Below are positions 25,823-34,849 of a DNA stretch of 64,000 nucleotides, piece after piece. This DNA is from an endosymbiont of Galathealinum brachiosum (GTDB lineage Bacteria; Pseudomonadota; Gammaproteobacteria; SZUA-229): NCBI GenBank assembly GCA_003349885.1, contig QFXC01000013.1, positions 124,001 through 188,000 of the forward strand. Direction: 5' to 3'. The notes below the pieces were generated by a model that was not told the origin of the DNA, made no database searches, and worked only from the letters and a program-made list of their open reading frames with translations. How positions within the stretch are numbered: position 1 is the first letter of the stretch; the number at the start of each line of letters is the position of its first letter. Both the position numbers and the translations under genes were made by a program.

Positions 25823-26431
25823 TCAGGTTCTATTTATCCTTAATACCGAACAACCTCGTTCAGTTTCAATATATTCATGTTCTATCTCGGAATACATCGA
25901 TAACCACATTTCAACGAGTTCCTTTTCTTCTTCTCTGGCCGCATCATCCAGAAATACGATTGATTCATCTGCCATGCGATCAAATAATAAAGGCAAAGCA
26001 GGAAAGCGTGAATGTTTCTGAATAAAGCCCGGTGGTCCATCAATCACGAGCATATCAATTTTTACATCTGGTAAGTTTTTTAGTTCATACCAGTCATAAT
26101 TTCTATCATTAACTAAAATCTGCTTTAACGGTGCATGAATAATATCAGCCTGACTATCTACAGAAAAATTTTCCAGATTCAATCTACTTTTATCAGCATA
26201 TTCATGACCGTTCTCAAGACTAAACACCTTTCCTTTCTCATTTATCTGACAACACCTTGCAAGAGTTAATGTAGTCAAACCACTACTGCACTCAACAATT
26301 ACTTCTGGTTTGACCTTTTGACAATATTCTTTAATCAGAAAAAGAAAATCTGCAGCAGCAGACCAGTCAGGTGTGATGGGCAACTCTATTTCATAACCCA
26401 GGTCTTTCTGTAACTGCTGATAAGTCTGCAT
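25823..26431 (-). CDS. Class I SAM-dependent methyltransferase-like protein
   Basis: A 202-residue protein with a Rossmann-type methyltransferase layout: motif I-like V-I-V-E-C-S-S-G-L-T-T-L (about 49-60), an acidic strand end V-F-S-L-E-N-G (about 77-83), then I-D-M-L-V-I-D-G-P-P-G (about 131-141) and an I-V-F-L-D-D-A strand. This pattern fits the Methyltransf_24 group, often found in polysaccharide or secondary-metabolite loci. It converges on the sulfotransferase-like gene with 60 bp between stops. Substrate unknown. Confidence 0.75.
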   Translation of the reverse strand: MQTYQQLQKDLGYEIELPITPDWSAAADFLFLIKEYCQKVKPEVIVECSSGLTTLTLARCCQINEKGKVFSLENGHEYADKSRLNLENFSVDSQADIIHAPLKQILVNDRNYDWYELKNLPDVKIDMLVIDGPPGFIQKHSRFPALPLLFDRMADESIVFLDDAAREEEKELVEMWLSMYSEIEHEYIETERGCSVLRINRT

Positions 26432-26571
26432 ATCTAAACCATTATTTGAGAAAGGTAATTATAATATCCATTAGCAATCATTAAAACCTTCAATATTATA
26501 GATTTACCATAGTACCTCTCACTAACTATCAATGGTAAAATCAGCTTTTGATTTTATTCAGGGTTATTTTT

Positions 26572-26826
26572 ATGATGTATCTGGTTTTAGAGGTGCAATC
26601 CACTGAACATACCGATAAATGCGGTCAGCTAAATGCGTGGGTAAATGTGCCAACACACACGGCCGCTATGGAAATTTTACATGAAGAACTTTCACTGGAA
26701 GGATGGGCTCTCATTAATGTAGTTGAATCAAATACTACCGATGAGACCGATTATTTCCCTCCGTGTACATCACTGGATGCTTTTAATGAAGCTAAACGCG
26801 GATTATTAGCACTTCGTTTTCTGTAA
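26572..26826 (+). CDS. Small protein of unknown function
   Basis: An 84-residue soluble protein (M-M-Y-L-V-L-E-V-Q-S-T...). I place the start at 26572 with AGGG nine bases upstream; the open frame extends to a TTG at 26548 without a ribosome site. A beta-alpha-beta layout is suggested by Y-L-V-L-E-V, T-A-A-M-E-I-L-H-E-E-L and W-A-L-I-N-V-V-E. Two cysteines, no signal peptide. No family recognised. Confidence 0.55.
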   Translation: MMYLVLEVQSTEHTDKCGQLNAWVNVPTHTAAMEILHEELSLEGWALINVVESNTTDETDYFPPCTSLDAFNEAKRGLLALRFL

Positions 26827-26860
26827 GTTTTTTAGTTATATCAATTCAAAACTTTAAAAA

Positions 26861-27029
26861 TTGCTCCTGCCCGATCTCGTATATTCAAGGCAAGATACTG
26901 TATTTTCTGTGCATACTTTGGCAGTTGCTCCTGCCCAACCTCTTGCATTCTGGGCAAGATACCGCACGTCCTGTGCATACCTTTGAAAATTGCTCCTGCA
27001 TTTTCAAGATACCGCACGTCCTGTGCATA
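26861..27029. repeat. Tandem degenerate ~64-bp repeat, three copies
   Basis: Copies begin TTGCTCCTGC at 26861, 26925 and 26990. Each runs through GGCAAGATAC and ends TGTGCATA; the third has lost about 22 bp. It lies between the 84-residue gene and a terminator, in a 266-bp gap with no other gene. Confidence 0.65.
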
Positions 27030-27030
27030 A

Positions 27031-27055
27031 AAATACCCGCATAAAGCGGGTATTT
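27031..27055 (-). terminator. Terminator for the 37-residue membrane protein gene
   Basis: AAATACCCGC (27031-27040) pairs with GCGGGTATTT (27046-27055), loop ATAAA. On the minus strand it is followed by TTATG after a T-run built into the stem; on the plus strand by AGAATTTTT. It could serve both strands. Confidence 0.75.
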
Positions 27056-27092
27056 AGAATTTTTATCATTTAATGGCTTAAATCATTTAGCC

Positions 27093-27206
27093 TCAACAAG
27101 CTTTATTATTACAGCCGCCTTTAGACTTGCACAGGCCGAACATAATAACTACTACTGCTATAGCAAGGCTAATACCCACATATGTAAAAATGTCCATAGA
27201 TGCCAT
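27093..27206 (-). CDS. 37-residue membrane protein with cysteine-rich tail
   Basis: ATG at 27206 follows a GGAG ribosome site 9 bases upstream; the TGA stop is at 27093-27095. The protein has one hydrophobic segment (about residues 6-23) and then the tail C-K-S-K-G-G-C-N-N-K-A-C, three cysteines. A terminator follows on the same strand. The plan recalls FeoB-associated Cys-rich membrane proteins, though no feo genes are here. Ribosome site, composition and terminator support a real gene. Confidence 0.6.
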   Translation of the reverse strand: MASMDIFTYVGISLAIAVVVIMFGLCKSKGGCNNKAC

Positions 27207-27724
27207 AGGTTTTACTCCGCTAATCAATTAAAACACTATATTAGAACATACTTATCGATATAGCTATCAGCTCATGCCTTATTCGAGACTTTTATATCAA
27301 TTTCTTGATGTTAGTCACATCTGAGAACATCCAAAAAAGCAATTCAACCTATTGATATAAATAAGTTTTTTAAATATCCATTGATTATCAGCCTATACAC
27401 TTCTATAGCATTCAATAACAGGTTTAAAGATCACAATAATGATGAAAATTAAACTGAAATTTGATAAAACCCTCTCCATAACCAGCTTAAAAATAATTTT
27501 ATTAAACTTAACTAATACCCTCAAACTAACGATTTTACTTACAGATTAAGTCTTTCAATTCCCTGATCAATATGAACAGATCAAATGACACTTTTTGATA
27601 AGAGTTTTTCGGGCTGTATCCCCCATAATCAAGCCTGATTACGCACAAAATACGGTCATGAGGTATAATCTTCCACATAATTAAAAAAGCATATAATCGT
27701 CAACTCATTCAGCCAGGAAGAATT
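27207..27724. other. 518-bp region without a recognisable gene
   Basis: AT-rich gap between the small membrane protein gene (minus) and the histidine kinase gene (plus). It must hold both promoters. A TATAAT at 27664-27669 lies 56 bp before the kinase ATG but lacks a good -35. A 36-codon open frame at about 27439 has no ribosome site. I see no strong repeat. Confidence 0.4.
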
Positions 27725-29407
27725 ATGACAATTTTAATCACTTGTCTCGTACTATTTATTTTCACTACAATTATCAGCACTACCCTCTGGCTTAAGACGG
27801 CTTTAAAACTCAAAAACAATATGGTCATACTGGCAGATGGTCTGGAAAAAAATGAAGTTATTGAGAAAAGCCTGAATTCATCTCAGCGTGAATTAAAAGG
27901 CGTAATGAACAATCTTCAGGAGACATACTATAGAACCGACCTTAACGGGGTCGTATTATATGTTTCCGACTCCGTTGAATTACTACTTGGTTATACTGCT
28001 GAACAACTCATAGGGCAAAAAACTACGGATTTTTATGTCGATCCAGATAAACGTAACAAGTTTATAGACGCATTAACGAAAAACAATGGTTATGTAGAAC
28101 AGTATCCATTTACTCTACAACATAAAGATGGCTCAACTGTATGGCTGTCTACCAACGCTCGATTTTTACTTGATCAGGCAGGTAATGTCATTGGTGTTGA
28201 AGGCACAGGCCAGGGTTTTAGTGTACGTAAGAATGAGGAAGAAAATTTAATTAAAGCTAAAGATCAGGCAGAAAAAGCAAATAAAGCAAAAAGTTTGTTT
28301 TTAGCTAATATGAGCCATGAAGTTCGCACACCTATGAATGGAATTGTTGGTTTCACTAATTTGCTATCAAAAACCCGGCTTGATAAAGAGCAGGCAGAGT
28401 ATGTAGATACTATTAATACCTCAATGAAAGACTTGCTCAATATTATTAATGATATTCTCGATTTTTCTCGTATCGAATCTGGAAAAATCGAACTTAAAAC
28501 CCAGATTGTTAATATCAACGACTTTTTAGAATCAGTAATACGCCTGTTTTCAGAAGCCGCAAATTCAAAATCGCTTAAACTGACGTATCAAAAAATAGGC
28601 TCGATCAATGATAATATCATTATCGATCCGCTCAGATTCAGACAGATTATTTCTAACCTTATCGGTAATGCGATTAAATTCACTGACAATGGCTGCGTCA
28701 ACTTAACTGCTGAGATACGAAGCATCAACAACTCACATGAATTAATCATTGAAGTAATCGATTCTGGAAAAGGTATTGCTCAGAATGAGCATACACATGT
28801 ATTTGAAGCATTCAACCAGACGAATGATTCAATCTACAAACCTGACTCAGGCACCGGTTTAGGGCTGGCTATTTCAAAACAACTCATTGAATTAATGGGT
28901 GGAATTATCGGCGTAAAAGATAATGTAGATAAAGGTACTATTTTCTGGATTAAATTACCCGTCACCATAACGCATGAACTGCCAACACCTACACTTATTG
29001 AAGCTAGTATAGATAATGCGAATGATTTGTATAAGGGATTACGCGTATTAGTCGCTGATGACAACGCTATTAATCGTAAGTTGATATGCACCTTACTTAA
29101 TCAACAACATGTTATTGTGGAAGAAGCTGGAGATGGCAAAATTGCACTTAACTTAGCTCAAAACAATAAATACGATCTAATTCTTATGGATATTCGTATG
29201 CCTGAACTTAATGGCATTGAAGTCACTAGAACTTTACGCGCAAACAACCCTGATAATAAAACACCCATTATCGCTTTAACAGCTCATGCCCTACCCAATG
29301 AACAACAGTCATTTATCGAAGCGGGAATGGATGCCTGTATTACTAAACCCATACTGGAGTATCAGCTATTTGATCTTCTTGATGAATGGGTGACAAAAGC
29401 AGGGTAA
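27725..29407 (+). CDS. Hybrid sensor histidine kinase (PAS-HisKA-HATPase-REC)
   Basis: A 560-residue protein: one N-terminal membrane segment (about 4-24), a PAS domain (about 60-170), HisKA with phospho-accepting H198 in [10 protein letters not shown], the HATPase domain (N-box [10 protein letters not shown], then G-T-G-L-G-L-A-I-S), and a C-terminal receiver domain with D489 in L-M-D-I-R-M-P. It should phosphorylate itself and pass the phosphate to its own receiver, then to an unknown phosphotransfer protein. With almost no periplasmic part, it probably senses a cytoplasmic or membrane signal through PAS. AGGA ribosome site; no regulator gene adjacent. Confidence 0.92.
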   Translation: MTILITCLVLFIFTTIISTTLWLKTALKLKNNMVILADGLEKNEVIEKSLNSSQRELKGVMNNLQETYYRTDLNGVVLYVSDSVELLLGYTAEQLIGQKTTDFYVDPDKRNKFIDALTKNNGYVEQYPFTLQHKDGSTVWLSTNARFLLDQAGNVIGVEGTGQGFSVRKNEEENLIKAKDQAEKANKAKSLFLANMSHEVRTPMNGIVGFTNLLSKTRLDKEQAEYVDTINTSMKDLLNIINDILDFSRIESGKIELKTQIVNINDFLESVIRLFSEAANSKSLKLTYQKIGSINDNIIIDPLRFRQIISNLIGNAIKFTDNGCVNLTAEIRSINNSHELIIEVIDSGKGIAQNEHTHVFEAFNQTNDSIYKPDSGTGLGLAISKQLIELMGGIIGVKDNVDKGTIFWIKLPVTITHELPTPTLIEASIDNANDLYKGLRVLVADDNAINRKLICTLLNQQHVIVEEAGDGKIALNLAQNNKYDLILMDIRMPELNGIEVTRTLRANNPDNKTPIIALTAHALPNEQQSFIEAGMDACITKPILEYQLFDLLDEWVTKAG

Positions 29408-29444
29408 CGCTTACCTAAAAATCACACAGCTGAAAATCAACGAT

Positions 29445-29966
29445 TTAATTCAGACTAGATATCTGCGATTTTGTTTTTGAAAGTGCCCGTTTTATCATAG
29501 CTTCCAGCTCATCATTCTGTGAATTTCTGAAGCCTTTATGTTTATAAACAATATCACCTTCCCTGCTGATTAAATAAAAGGTAGGAACAACAGATAATTT
29601 ATAATCTTCGGGCACTCTACCCTCCGGGTCATAAGCAATACTGAAATCAGCATGAATCATCTTTAAAAATCGAGCTGCTTTCTCCCGTTCCGTATCCAGA
29701 TTAACGGCAATTATTTTAAGCCCTTCTTCTGAATATTTTTCCTGCATCTCATTCATAAATGGAAACGACCGACGACAGGGCACACACCATGACGCCCAGA
29801 AATCAAGATAAACAACCTTACCTTTATAACTGGACAATTTAATTACTGAGTCATCACCCTGTAAAATAAAATCAGGAGCTTTATTTGAATATACCGTATT
29901 AGAAAAAAAAATTAACAAAAATACAATCAAATTTCTTAAACCAATAACACTCATTTTTTCACTCAT
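29445..29966 (-). CDS. TlpA-type periplasmic thioredoxin-like protein
   Basis: A 173-residue protein with an N-terminal signal or anchor (about 9-27) and a TlpA/ResA-like thioredoxin fold: W-A-S-W-C-V-P-C at 57-64 (C61, C64), then A-V-N-L-D-T-E-R and the cis-proline V-V-P-T-F region. Family members reduce disulfides or metal-binding cysteines in the periplasm. It is the last gene of a four-gene minus-strand operon, 23 bp after another thioredoxin-like lipoprotein. An alternative ATG at 29954 would shorten the N-terminus by four residues. Confidence 0.88.
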   Translation of the reverse strand: MSEKMSVIGLRNLIVFLLIFFSNTVYSNKAPDFILQGDDSVIKLSSYKGKVVYLDFWASWCVPCRRSFPFMNEMQEKYSEEGLKIIAVNLDTEREKAARFLKMIHADFSIAYDPEGRVPEDYKLSVVPTFYLISREGDIVYKHKGFRNSQNDELEAMIKRALSKTKSQISSLN

Positions 29967-29989
29967 ATTAACTTTATTTCAATAGTAAC

Positions 29990-30535
29990 TTAAGGCAATG
30001 CATCAAGCACCGTTTGTAACTTACGGCCGTCTTTATAATCTTCATTCATTTGTAAAATCGTATTACTATCAATAACAATTGTGCTACCCATCGTCGCACT
30101 GTATAAATTCGTTACCGTATGATTCAGGTCATCTACCAGCACATTGGATGCGCCATATCCACTATCCAACTGCGAGGATCTGGCTACGCTTACAACACCG
30201 GAAACATAATCAATAAAGTAAAATTTCACATTGGGATAATTAGGAATTATATTCGTTCTCATATGTGACATATGGCTATCACATATCGGACACCACATCG
30301 TAAAATACACCACGATCGCATCTGAGCCAACGAGTTCAGCAGACATTAAAAAAGGGTTATTTAATGTATCAAAAACGGCAAAGTCAGGTGCTGTTTCTCC
30401 AGGGTGATAACCAACGGTTGAGGAGTTATAATCACCACGCTCATCAGAACCTGATGGATTTATATCATCAAACACGTCTGCACAGGCCGATAGTAATAAA
30501 ATTGAAATAATTAATAGTGGCCTAAGGAATAACAT
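29990..30535 (-). CDS. Thioredoxin-like lipoprotein
   Basis: A 181-residue predicted lipoprotein (lipobox L-L-S-A-C at about residues 15-19). The mature part has a redoxin core: E-T-A-P-D-F-A-V-F-D (about 47-56), the active pair in M-W-C-P-I-C (C82, C85), and a later strand S-T-I-V-I-D. The usual cis-proline threonine is not obvious. Its start overlaps the upstream barrel gene by 14 nt, so translation is coupled. With TlpA downstream, two thiol proteins end this operon, possibly reducing a metal site in the barrel or the Met-rich lipoprotein. Confidence 0.75.
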   Translation of the reverse strand: MLFLRPLLIISILLLSACADVFDDINPSGSDERGDYNSSTVGYHPGETAPDFAVFDTLNNPFLMSAELVGSDAIVVYFTMWCPICDSHMSHMRTNIIPNYPNVKFYFIDYVSGVVSVARSSQLDSGYGASNVLVDDLNHTVTNLYSATMGSTIVIDSNTILQMNEDYKDGRKLQTVLDALP

Positions 30536-31517
30536 AACTCACCCCTATTGTTATAGTATCCGTCACCGGAAAATTAGAACCTAAACCATCACTACTTGGT
30601 AAGTGATTAAATGAAGCTCTGACAATCCAGTCTTTGGCCATTGTTGAATAGGCTACAGCCAGAGATACTGACTGAGTATCGAAACCTGATGTTGGGTCAA
30701 CAGCACCATTTATAGTTGCCTCATCTTCTTTTAACGCTGCATAGGTAACGGTATAAGTGAGTGTATCTAGTTCTTCCAGTGTTTTACTGTAGGAAAAACC
30801 CAAAGATCCGGAGAAGCGATTACCTAATTTACGTTTATAAGGTTCTACATAATTTCCATATTCACGGTTCACGTCACGCTCTAAATACGTCCCATATGAA
30901 AGATTTAATGTTAGCCCCCATGGAAACACGGTTTTATCTATCAACATATTTGCATCAAGACGGTAAAAACCTCTACCGGTTATATCGAAACTATTCTGCA
31001 CATTATCATAGGGTGAGATGCCTGTGGGTATAGTTAAACTTGCCCCAAAGTAAGCTGCCGGGGTTAAATCTTCTATACTATTAACGGCATAAACACATTT
31101 AATATCATCAAAATTTTCATACCAGAAACCAACAGTGGCATCACCTAAACCATTCGTCTTAGATTCTAAACCGGCATATTTATTATCATTCCATACATAA
31201 GGCATAACGATACTTGCCTGCCAGTTATCATTTATACGTTTTGCAAAACCGGGAGTAATTCTAAACTGATTCAAATCTGACCCTGGCGGATCATCAAGGT
31301 GCTCACCGTCTTTATTCCAGAAGCCATGATACTGTTCATACCCAACAGATACGTCATACATACTATCAAAGAATTTTGGCAGAACTAATGTCGCTGCACC
31401 GCCGCCACCACAACAGGAAGCTGATTGAACCGGTGCACTAAATAAAAAAGCGGCCCCCAGAAGGAGGCCTAAAATCACCTGTGTCTTACCACAGGCTAAG
31501 GAGTTTAGTTTCTTCAC
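30522..31517 (-). CDS. Exported beta-barrel-like protein with CCGGGG N-terminus
   Basis: A 331-residue protein (GTG start) with a signal peptide ending near residue 31. The mature N-terminus reads S-A-S-C-C-G-G-G-G-A, an exposed cysteine pair beside glycine. The rest shows regular amphipathic strands with aromatic ends (D-V-S-V-G-Y-E-Q-Y-H, W-Q-A-S-I-V-M-P-Y-V-W, L-T-L-N-L-S-Y-G-T-Y) typical of outer-membrane barrels. I do not recognise a named family. Neighbours are a Met-rich lipoprotein and two thioredoxin-like proteins, so metal binding at the C-C pair is an attractive but unproven idea. Confidence 0.6.
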   Translation of the reverse strand: MKKLNSLACGKTQVILGLLLGAAFLFSAPVQSASCCGGGGAATLVLPKFFDSMYDVSVGYEQYHGFWNKDGEHLDDPPGSDLNQFRITPGFAKRINDNWQASIVMPYVWNDNKYAGLESKTNGLGDATVGFWYENFDDIKCVYAVNSIEDLTPAAYFGASLTIPTGISPYDNVQNSFDITGRGFYRLDANMLIDKTVFPWGLTLNLSYGTYLERDVNREYGNYVEPYKRKLGNRFSGSLGFSYSKTLEELDTLTYTVTYAALKEDEATINGAVDPTSGFDTQSVSLAVAYSTMAKDWIVRASFNHLPSSDGLGSNFPVTDTITIGVSYVIP

Positions 31518-31526
31518 ACTTACTGC

Positions 31527-33233
31527 CTACATGCTCATGCTTGGATTAGGAGTTATAGTGAAAGTTTGTAAGTCAGCATTAGTAGGTTCAGGATTTATAA
31601 TATCCAAAATATTACCATCTGTTGTTTTAACTTCGTTGTTAACAGTTAATCTAACTCGAACTTTATTCTCGTCACCCATTCCATCATTTAATGTTACACC
31701 TATAGTCCATAGACCATCAGTACAATCCGATGCAGCTGGATTCCATGAACCATCATTAACTGAAACACTTACAACAATATTAGGGCAATCAACAGCTAAC
31801 TCACTCATCATATTACCTTGATTAAGTATAAGACCAGTTGTTAGTGCAGGAAAATTATCCATACTTTCTTTAGTGGCAAGAAACAGACTTAGATCATACG
31901 AACCTGAATCACCTGTTAAATCATCTTTAAAGACAAAATAGGTACGGCCTTCCATGCTATTGGTAACCATAGACATAACCTGGTCATCTACACCTTTAAG
32001 TTTAGTCAGAGTTGTATCACCCATTGCCATCATCACATTTGGATAAAAATTAGCTGTCTCAGTATCATCGATAGTTACAGCTAAGTCCCAGTACCCCATA
32101 GAAAAACCATTCATAGCAGTAGTCATTACATAATAAACAGTACCAGTGTATGTACCATCGTTATTATCAACTACAGCATTAGCCTCAGGCATAGCTGATG
32201 TATGTGTCATAGCTGCCATATGCATCATTGGTTTAATAGCAATGGAAAGTCCAGATGTATCCGCACCAGGATTATTAATATCAGTAACTGTCAATGTAAA
32301 TTTTGTTTTTCCTGCTTTTTCACCCATACCAATTGGTGAATAAACAATTTTATAAGTGTCAGTTAATGCCACTTTAGCAAAAGGAACATTACCGATCTGA
32401 TCACTTGTTAAACCTGTTAGATCATTTGAGTGAGTATCGCCCATTTGTCCACTATCATGGAAATTAACCAGTGCCATTGAGAAACGATTTTGTATATTTG
32501 CTTCAAGTTGTACGGTAGCACTTACATTAACAGCACCAGTTGATCCAACACCATCCAGTGAACCAACAGATAAGTCATCTGCAAGGGCTGTAAACAAATC
32601 AAACTGTTCAGCAATAAAGGCAGGGTCTTGAACATCCCCCACCTTCAATCCAAGATCCATCGCCAACTGACTAAAAGCGGCTGCACGTAAACCCGCCAGT
32701 TTAGATTCATCACTTGCATCTGCATTTGTAACTGTTGCATCAACAGGATTAATTGTCACATCCGGTGTATAACCAAATGCATTTTGAAATGCCGTCTGCG
32801 CCTGAGTCATATCCATACTCTGATTCATCACCATATTTGCAATAATAGTTGAACCCGGTGTAGCACAAACGCTACCACCATCACTTAGTGAGTTAGCAAC
32901 TACATAAGCAAGCATTTCACCCGCATTTCCGTTACTACCCGTTGCTTCGTCATTAAATGTTCCACCGCTAGATTTTAATATCAGATCCTGTGTCAGGCTT
33001 GCTTCAGGAATACTTAACGTATACTGGCCCGCATCATTTGTTTGAACAGGGCCGGCTACAACATTGCCACTCCCATCAACAACACTAACATCTGCACCAT
33101 TTATCGGTGCAGCGACAATAGTGCCGCTAATGCTGGCATCGGTAGAACTACTACCTGAACTACTACATCCCGATAACACACCCAGGGAAAGACTTACAGC
33201 CAAAGCAAGAGGAGCAACTGAATACATTTTCAT
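31527..33233 (-). CDS. Large Met/His-rich lipoprotein with Ig-like and YtkA/FixH-like parts
   Basis: A 568-residue predicted lipoprotein (lipobox L-S-G-C near residue 23). I chose the ATG at 33233, nine bases after AAGG; the frame extends to a TTG three codons earlier. Residues about 33-85 look like a carboxypeptidase-regulatory/Ig-like fold (G-T-I-V-A-A-P-I-N-G-A-D-V). Around residues 310-400 a segment resembles YtkA/FixH-type domains, and residues about 334-347 carry the cluster K-P-M-M-H-M-A-A-M-T-H-T-S-A-M. Methionine is frequent throughout, as in periplasmic copper-binding proteins. First gene of the operon; the next starts 9 bp downstream. Metal binding is inferred. Confidence 0.6.
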   Translation of the reverse strand: MKMYSVAPLALAVSLSLGVLSGCSSSGSSSTDASISGTIVAAPINGADVSVVDGSGNVVAGPVQTNDAGQYTLSIPEASLTQDLILKSSGGTFNDEATGSNGNAGEMLAYVVANSLSDGGSVCATPGSTIIANMVMNQSMDMTQAQTAFQNAFGYTPDVTINPVDATVTNADASDESKLAGLRAAAFSQLAMDLGLKVGDVQDPAFIAEQFDLFTALADDLSVGSLDGVGSTGAVNVSATVQLEANIQNRFSMALVNFHDSGQMGDTHSNDLTGLTSDQIGNVPFAKVALTDTYKIVYSPIGMGEKAGKTKFTLTVTDINNPGADTSGLSIAIKPMMHMAAMTHTSAMPEANAVVDNNDGTYTGTVYYVMTTAMNGFSMGYWDLAVTIDDTETANFYPNVMMAMGDTTLTKLKGVDDQVMSMVTNSMEGRTYFVFKDDLTGDSGSYDLSLFLATKESMDNFPALTTGLILNQGNMMSELAVDCPNIVVSVSVNDGSWNPAASDCTDGLWTIGVTLNDGMGDENKVRVRLTVNNEVKTTDGNILDIINPEPTNADLQTFTITPNPSMSM

Positions 33234-33668
33234 ACGAAACAACCTTTATCTATTTAATTAAACTGTATTTTTTAATCCGCATTTATAAACAAAAAACACG
33301 GTAAAAAACAGACAAATAAACTTATTATTTATTTTCTATCAGAAGATAAAGACAATAGCATGAACAGACTTATAAAAATTACAGTGTGACAATTAGTCGC
33401 ACACCTGAATGATTTTAAAATGATTTAAGACAAACTTTGGCCACTCATGAATCATTCTTATTTTTAGAACTTTATGAAAAATTGATTATTATCAAAGACA
33501 AGACATGAGGGTTGGGAATATTTATTCTTGTTAATTTAGCTTAGCAAAACATATAATTATTTCACAGTGTGGTTTATTTTTTTAAACCGACATATATTTT
33601 TCACGGTAAATCTTTATCAATCCTTAATTGCAAAACCTGCCTGAAAAATTAAAACAAAATTAAGTTTA
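33234..33668. other. 435-bp AT-rich intergenic region
   Basis: Lies upstream of the four-gene lipoprotein operon and downstream of the chemotaxis operon, both minus strand. It should contain the promoter of the former and the end of the latter. One small hairpin (GGTTTA/TAAACC, 33571-33588) has a T-only loop and no T-tail, so it is a weak terminator candidate. No gene seen. Confidence 0.4.
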
Positions 33669-34052
33669 TTATGCCGCTTGTTGCTGATGCATCATAACCA
33701 GTAGCTGAGCCTCTGTAAGACTTATATGACATAACTCTGCGATACTTTCTGCAGGTGTTGATTTTTGAGCCAGTTCAATAGCATATGAATAAGGCGAGTT
33801 ACTATTCATATCACTAGAAACCTCATCTATTTTTGCAGCCAGTTCCTGCATCTGTTTCTCAAGTTTTATAAAACGCTCACCCAGACCAAATGAACCTGCA
33901 TTTAATGCTGTAAGCTCACGACTAACCTGATTCGTTTGAATTGTTGCCTGAATAGACTGCTGAAAAGATGCTAGTTGTTTTTTTGTATAAATAAATAATG
34001 CCAGAGACATTAAAAACATCAAACTTGATAATAAGATAATTAGTGCATTCAT
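33669..34052 (-). CDS. DUF2802 protein at the end of the chemotaxis operon
   Basis: A 127-residue protein with an N-terminal membrane segment (about 2-18), a helical coiled-coil-like middle and a C-terminal DUF2802-like module (A-I-E-L-A-Q-K-S then I-A-E-L-C-H-I-S-L-T-E-A-Q-L-L-V) that looks like a helix-turn-helix. I start it at 34052 behind GGAG; the longer frame (34082) lacks a ribosome site. DUF2802 genes commonly follow cheW in polar-flagellum clusters; their function is not established. Confidence 0.75.
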   Translation of the reverse strand: MNALIILLSSLMFLMSLALFIYTKKQLASFQQSIQATIQTNQVSRELTALNAGSFGLGERFIKLEKQMQELAAKIDEVSSDMNSNSPYSYAIELAQKSTPAESIAELCHISLTEAQLLVMMHQQQAA

Positions 34053-34109
34053 TTTACTCTCCGTTCTTCCATTTATAGACACGATGTCTGACGGAGAGTA
34101 AACCCTGAT

Positions 34110-34580
34110 TTAGAAGCCGGACATATCCGACCATTCATCATCTGTTAGAAGCTTGTTTAAATCCACAAGAATTAACAATTCTTCATTTCGGCTTACAACC
34201 CCTTCAATATATCGGGCTGTTTCGTCATTACCTACATTTGGTGCAGTTTCAATTTCATTCGCATAGATATCAACAACTTCAGAAACACCATCAACAACGA
34301 TACCTACCGTCTGATTTTCCGCTTCAATAATGACAATACGTGTGGAATCATCCATTTCTTTAGTCGGCAATCCAAATCGCATGCGTGTATCAATTACTGT
34401 AACCACATTGCCGCGTAGATTGATAATTCCAATTACATAATTCGGAGCGCCAGGTACAGGTGCAATATCAGTTACTCTAAGAACTTCCTGTACTAACATC
34501 ACATTGATGCCATAAATTTCATAATCTAACCGGAATGTCACACACTGTCTGTGGTCAACATTCTCGTTATTATCACTCAT
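34110..34580 (-). CDS. cheW: Chemotaxis coupling protein CheW
   Basis: A 156-residue single CheW domain: Q-C-V-T-F-R-L-D-Y-E-I-Y-G-I near the N-terminus, V-P-G-A-P-N-Y-V-I-G-I-I-N-L-R-G (about 41-56) and V-V-D-G-V-S-E-V. CheW links chemoreceptors to CheA in polar arrays. GGAG ribosome site. It is followed by the DUF2802 gene and preceded by parP after a 269-bp gap that shows no gene or clear terminator. Confidence 0.95.
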   Translation of the reverse strand: MSDNNENVDHRQCVTFRLDYEIYGINVMLVQEVLRVTDIAPVPGAPNYVIGIINLRGNVVTVIDTRMRFGLPTKEMDDSTRIVIIEAENQTVGIVVDGVSEVVDIYANEIETAPNVGNDETARYIEGVVSRNEELLILVDLNKLLTDDEWSDMSGF

Positions 34581-34849
34581 ATCAAGTGCTCCACTTATTT
34601 ATAATTACTGCAGTTTATATGCCAGTTTTATTTGCCCAAAGATAAGTTAACCATCAGCTCGCATTTATAAGCAACTGATAAATTAATTTATCCTAATTTT
34701 ATTTTAGACCAGATAGCCATAAACGCCAGCTGCTAAGGAATTTTAAAGTAACTGATGAATATCAATTCATTGCACTTTGTTTTTCACATGCCTATTAGCC
34801 ATATACTACTAAACACTGACTTACAGCTAAAAGCCTTTATATACGGGCT

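Noticed and set aside
26861..27029. Possible CRISPR array
   Set aside because: The period is about 64 bp with the whole unit repeated; there are no unique spacers and no cas genes.
27439..27549. Possible 36-codon gene before the histidine kinase
   Set aside because: No ribosome site and AT-driven Lys/Leu/Thr composition; not supported.
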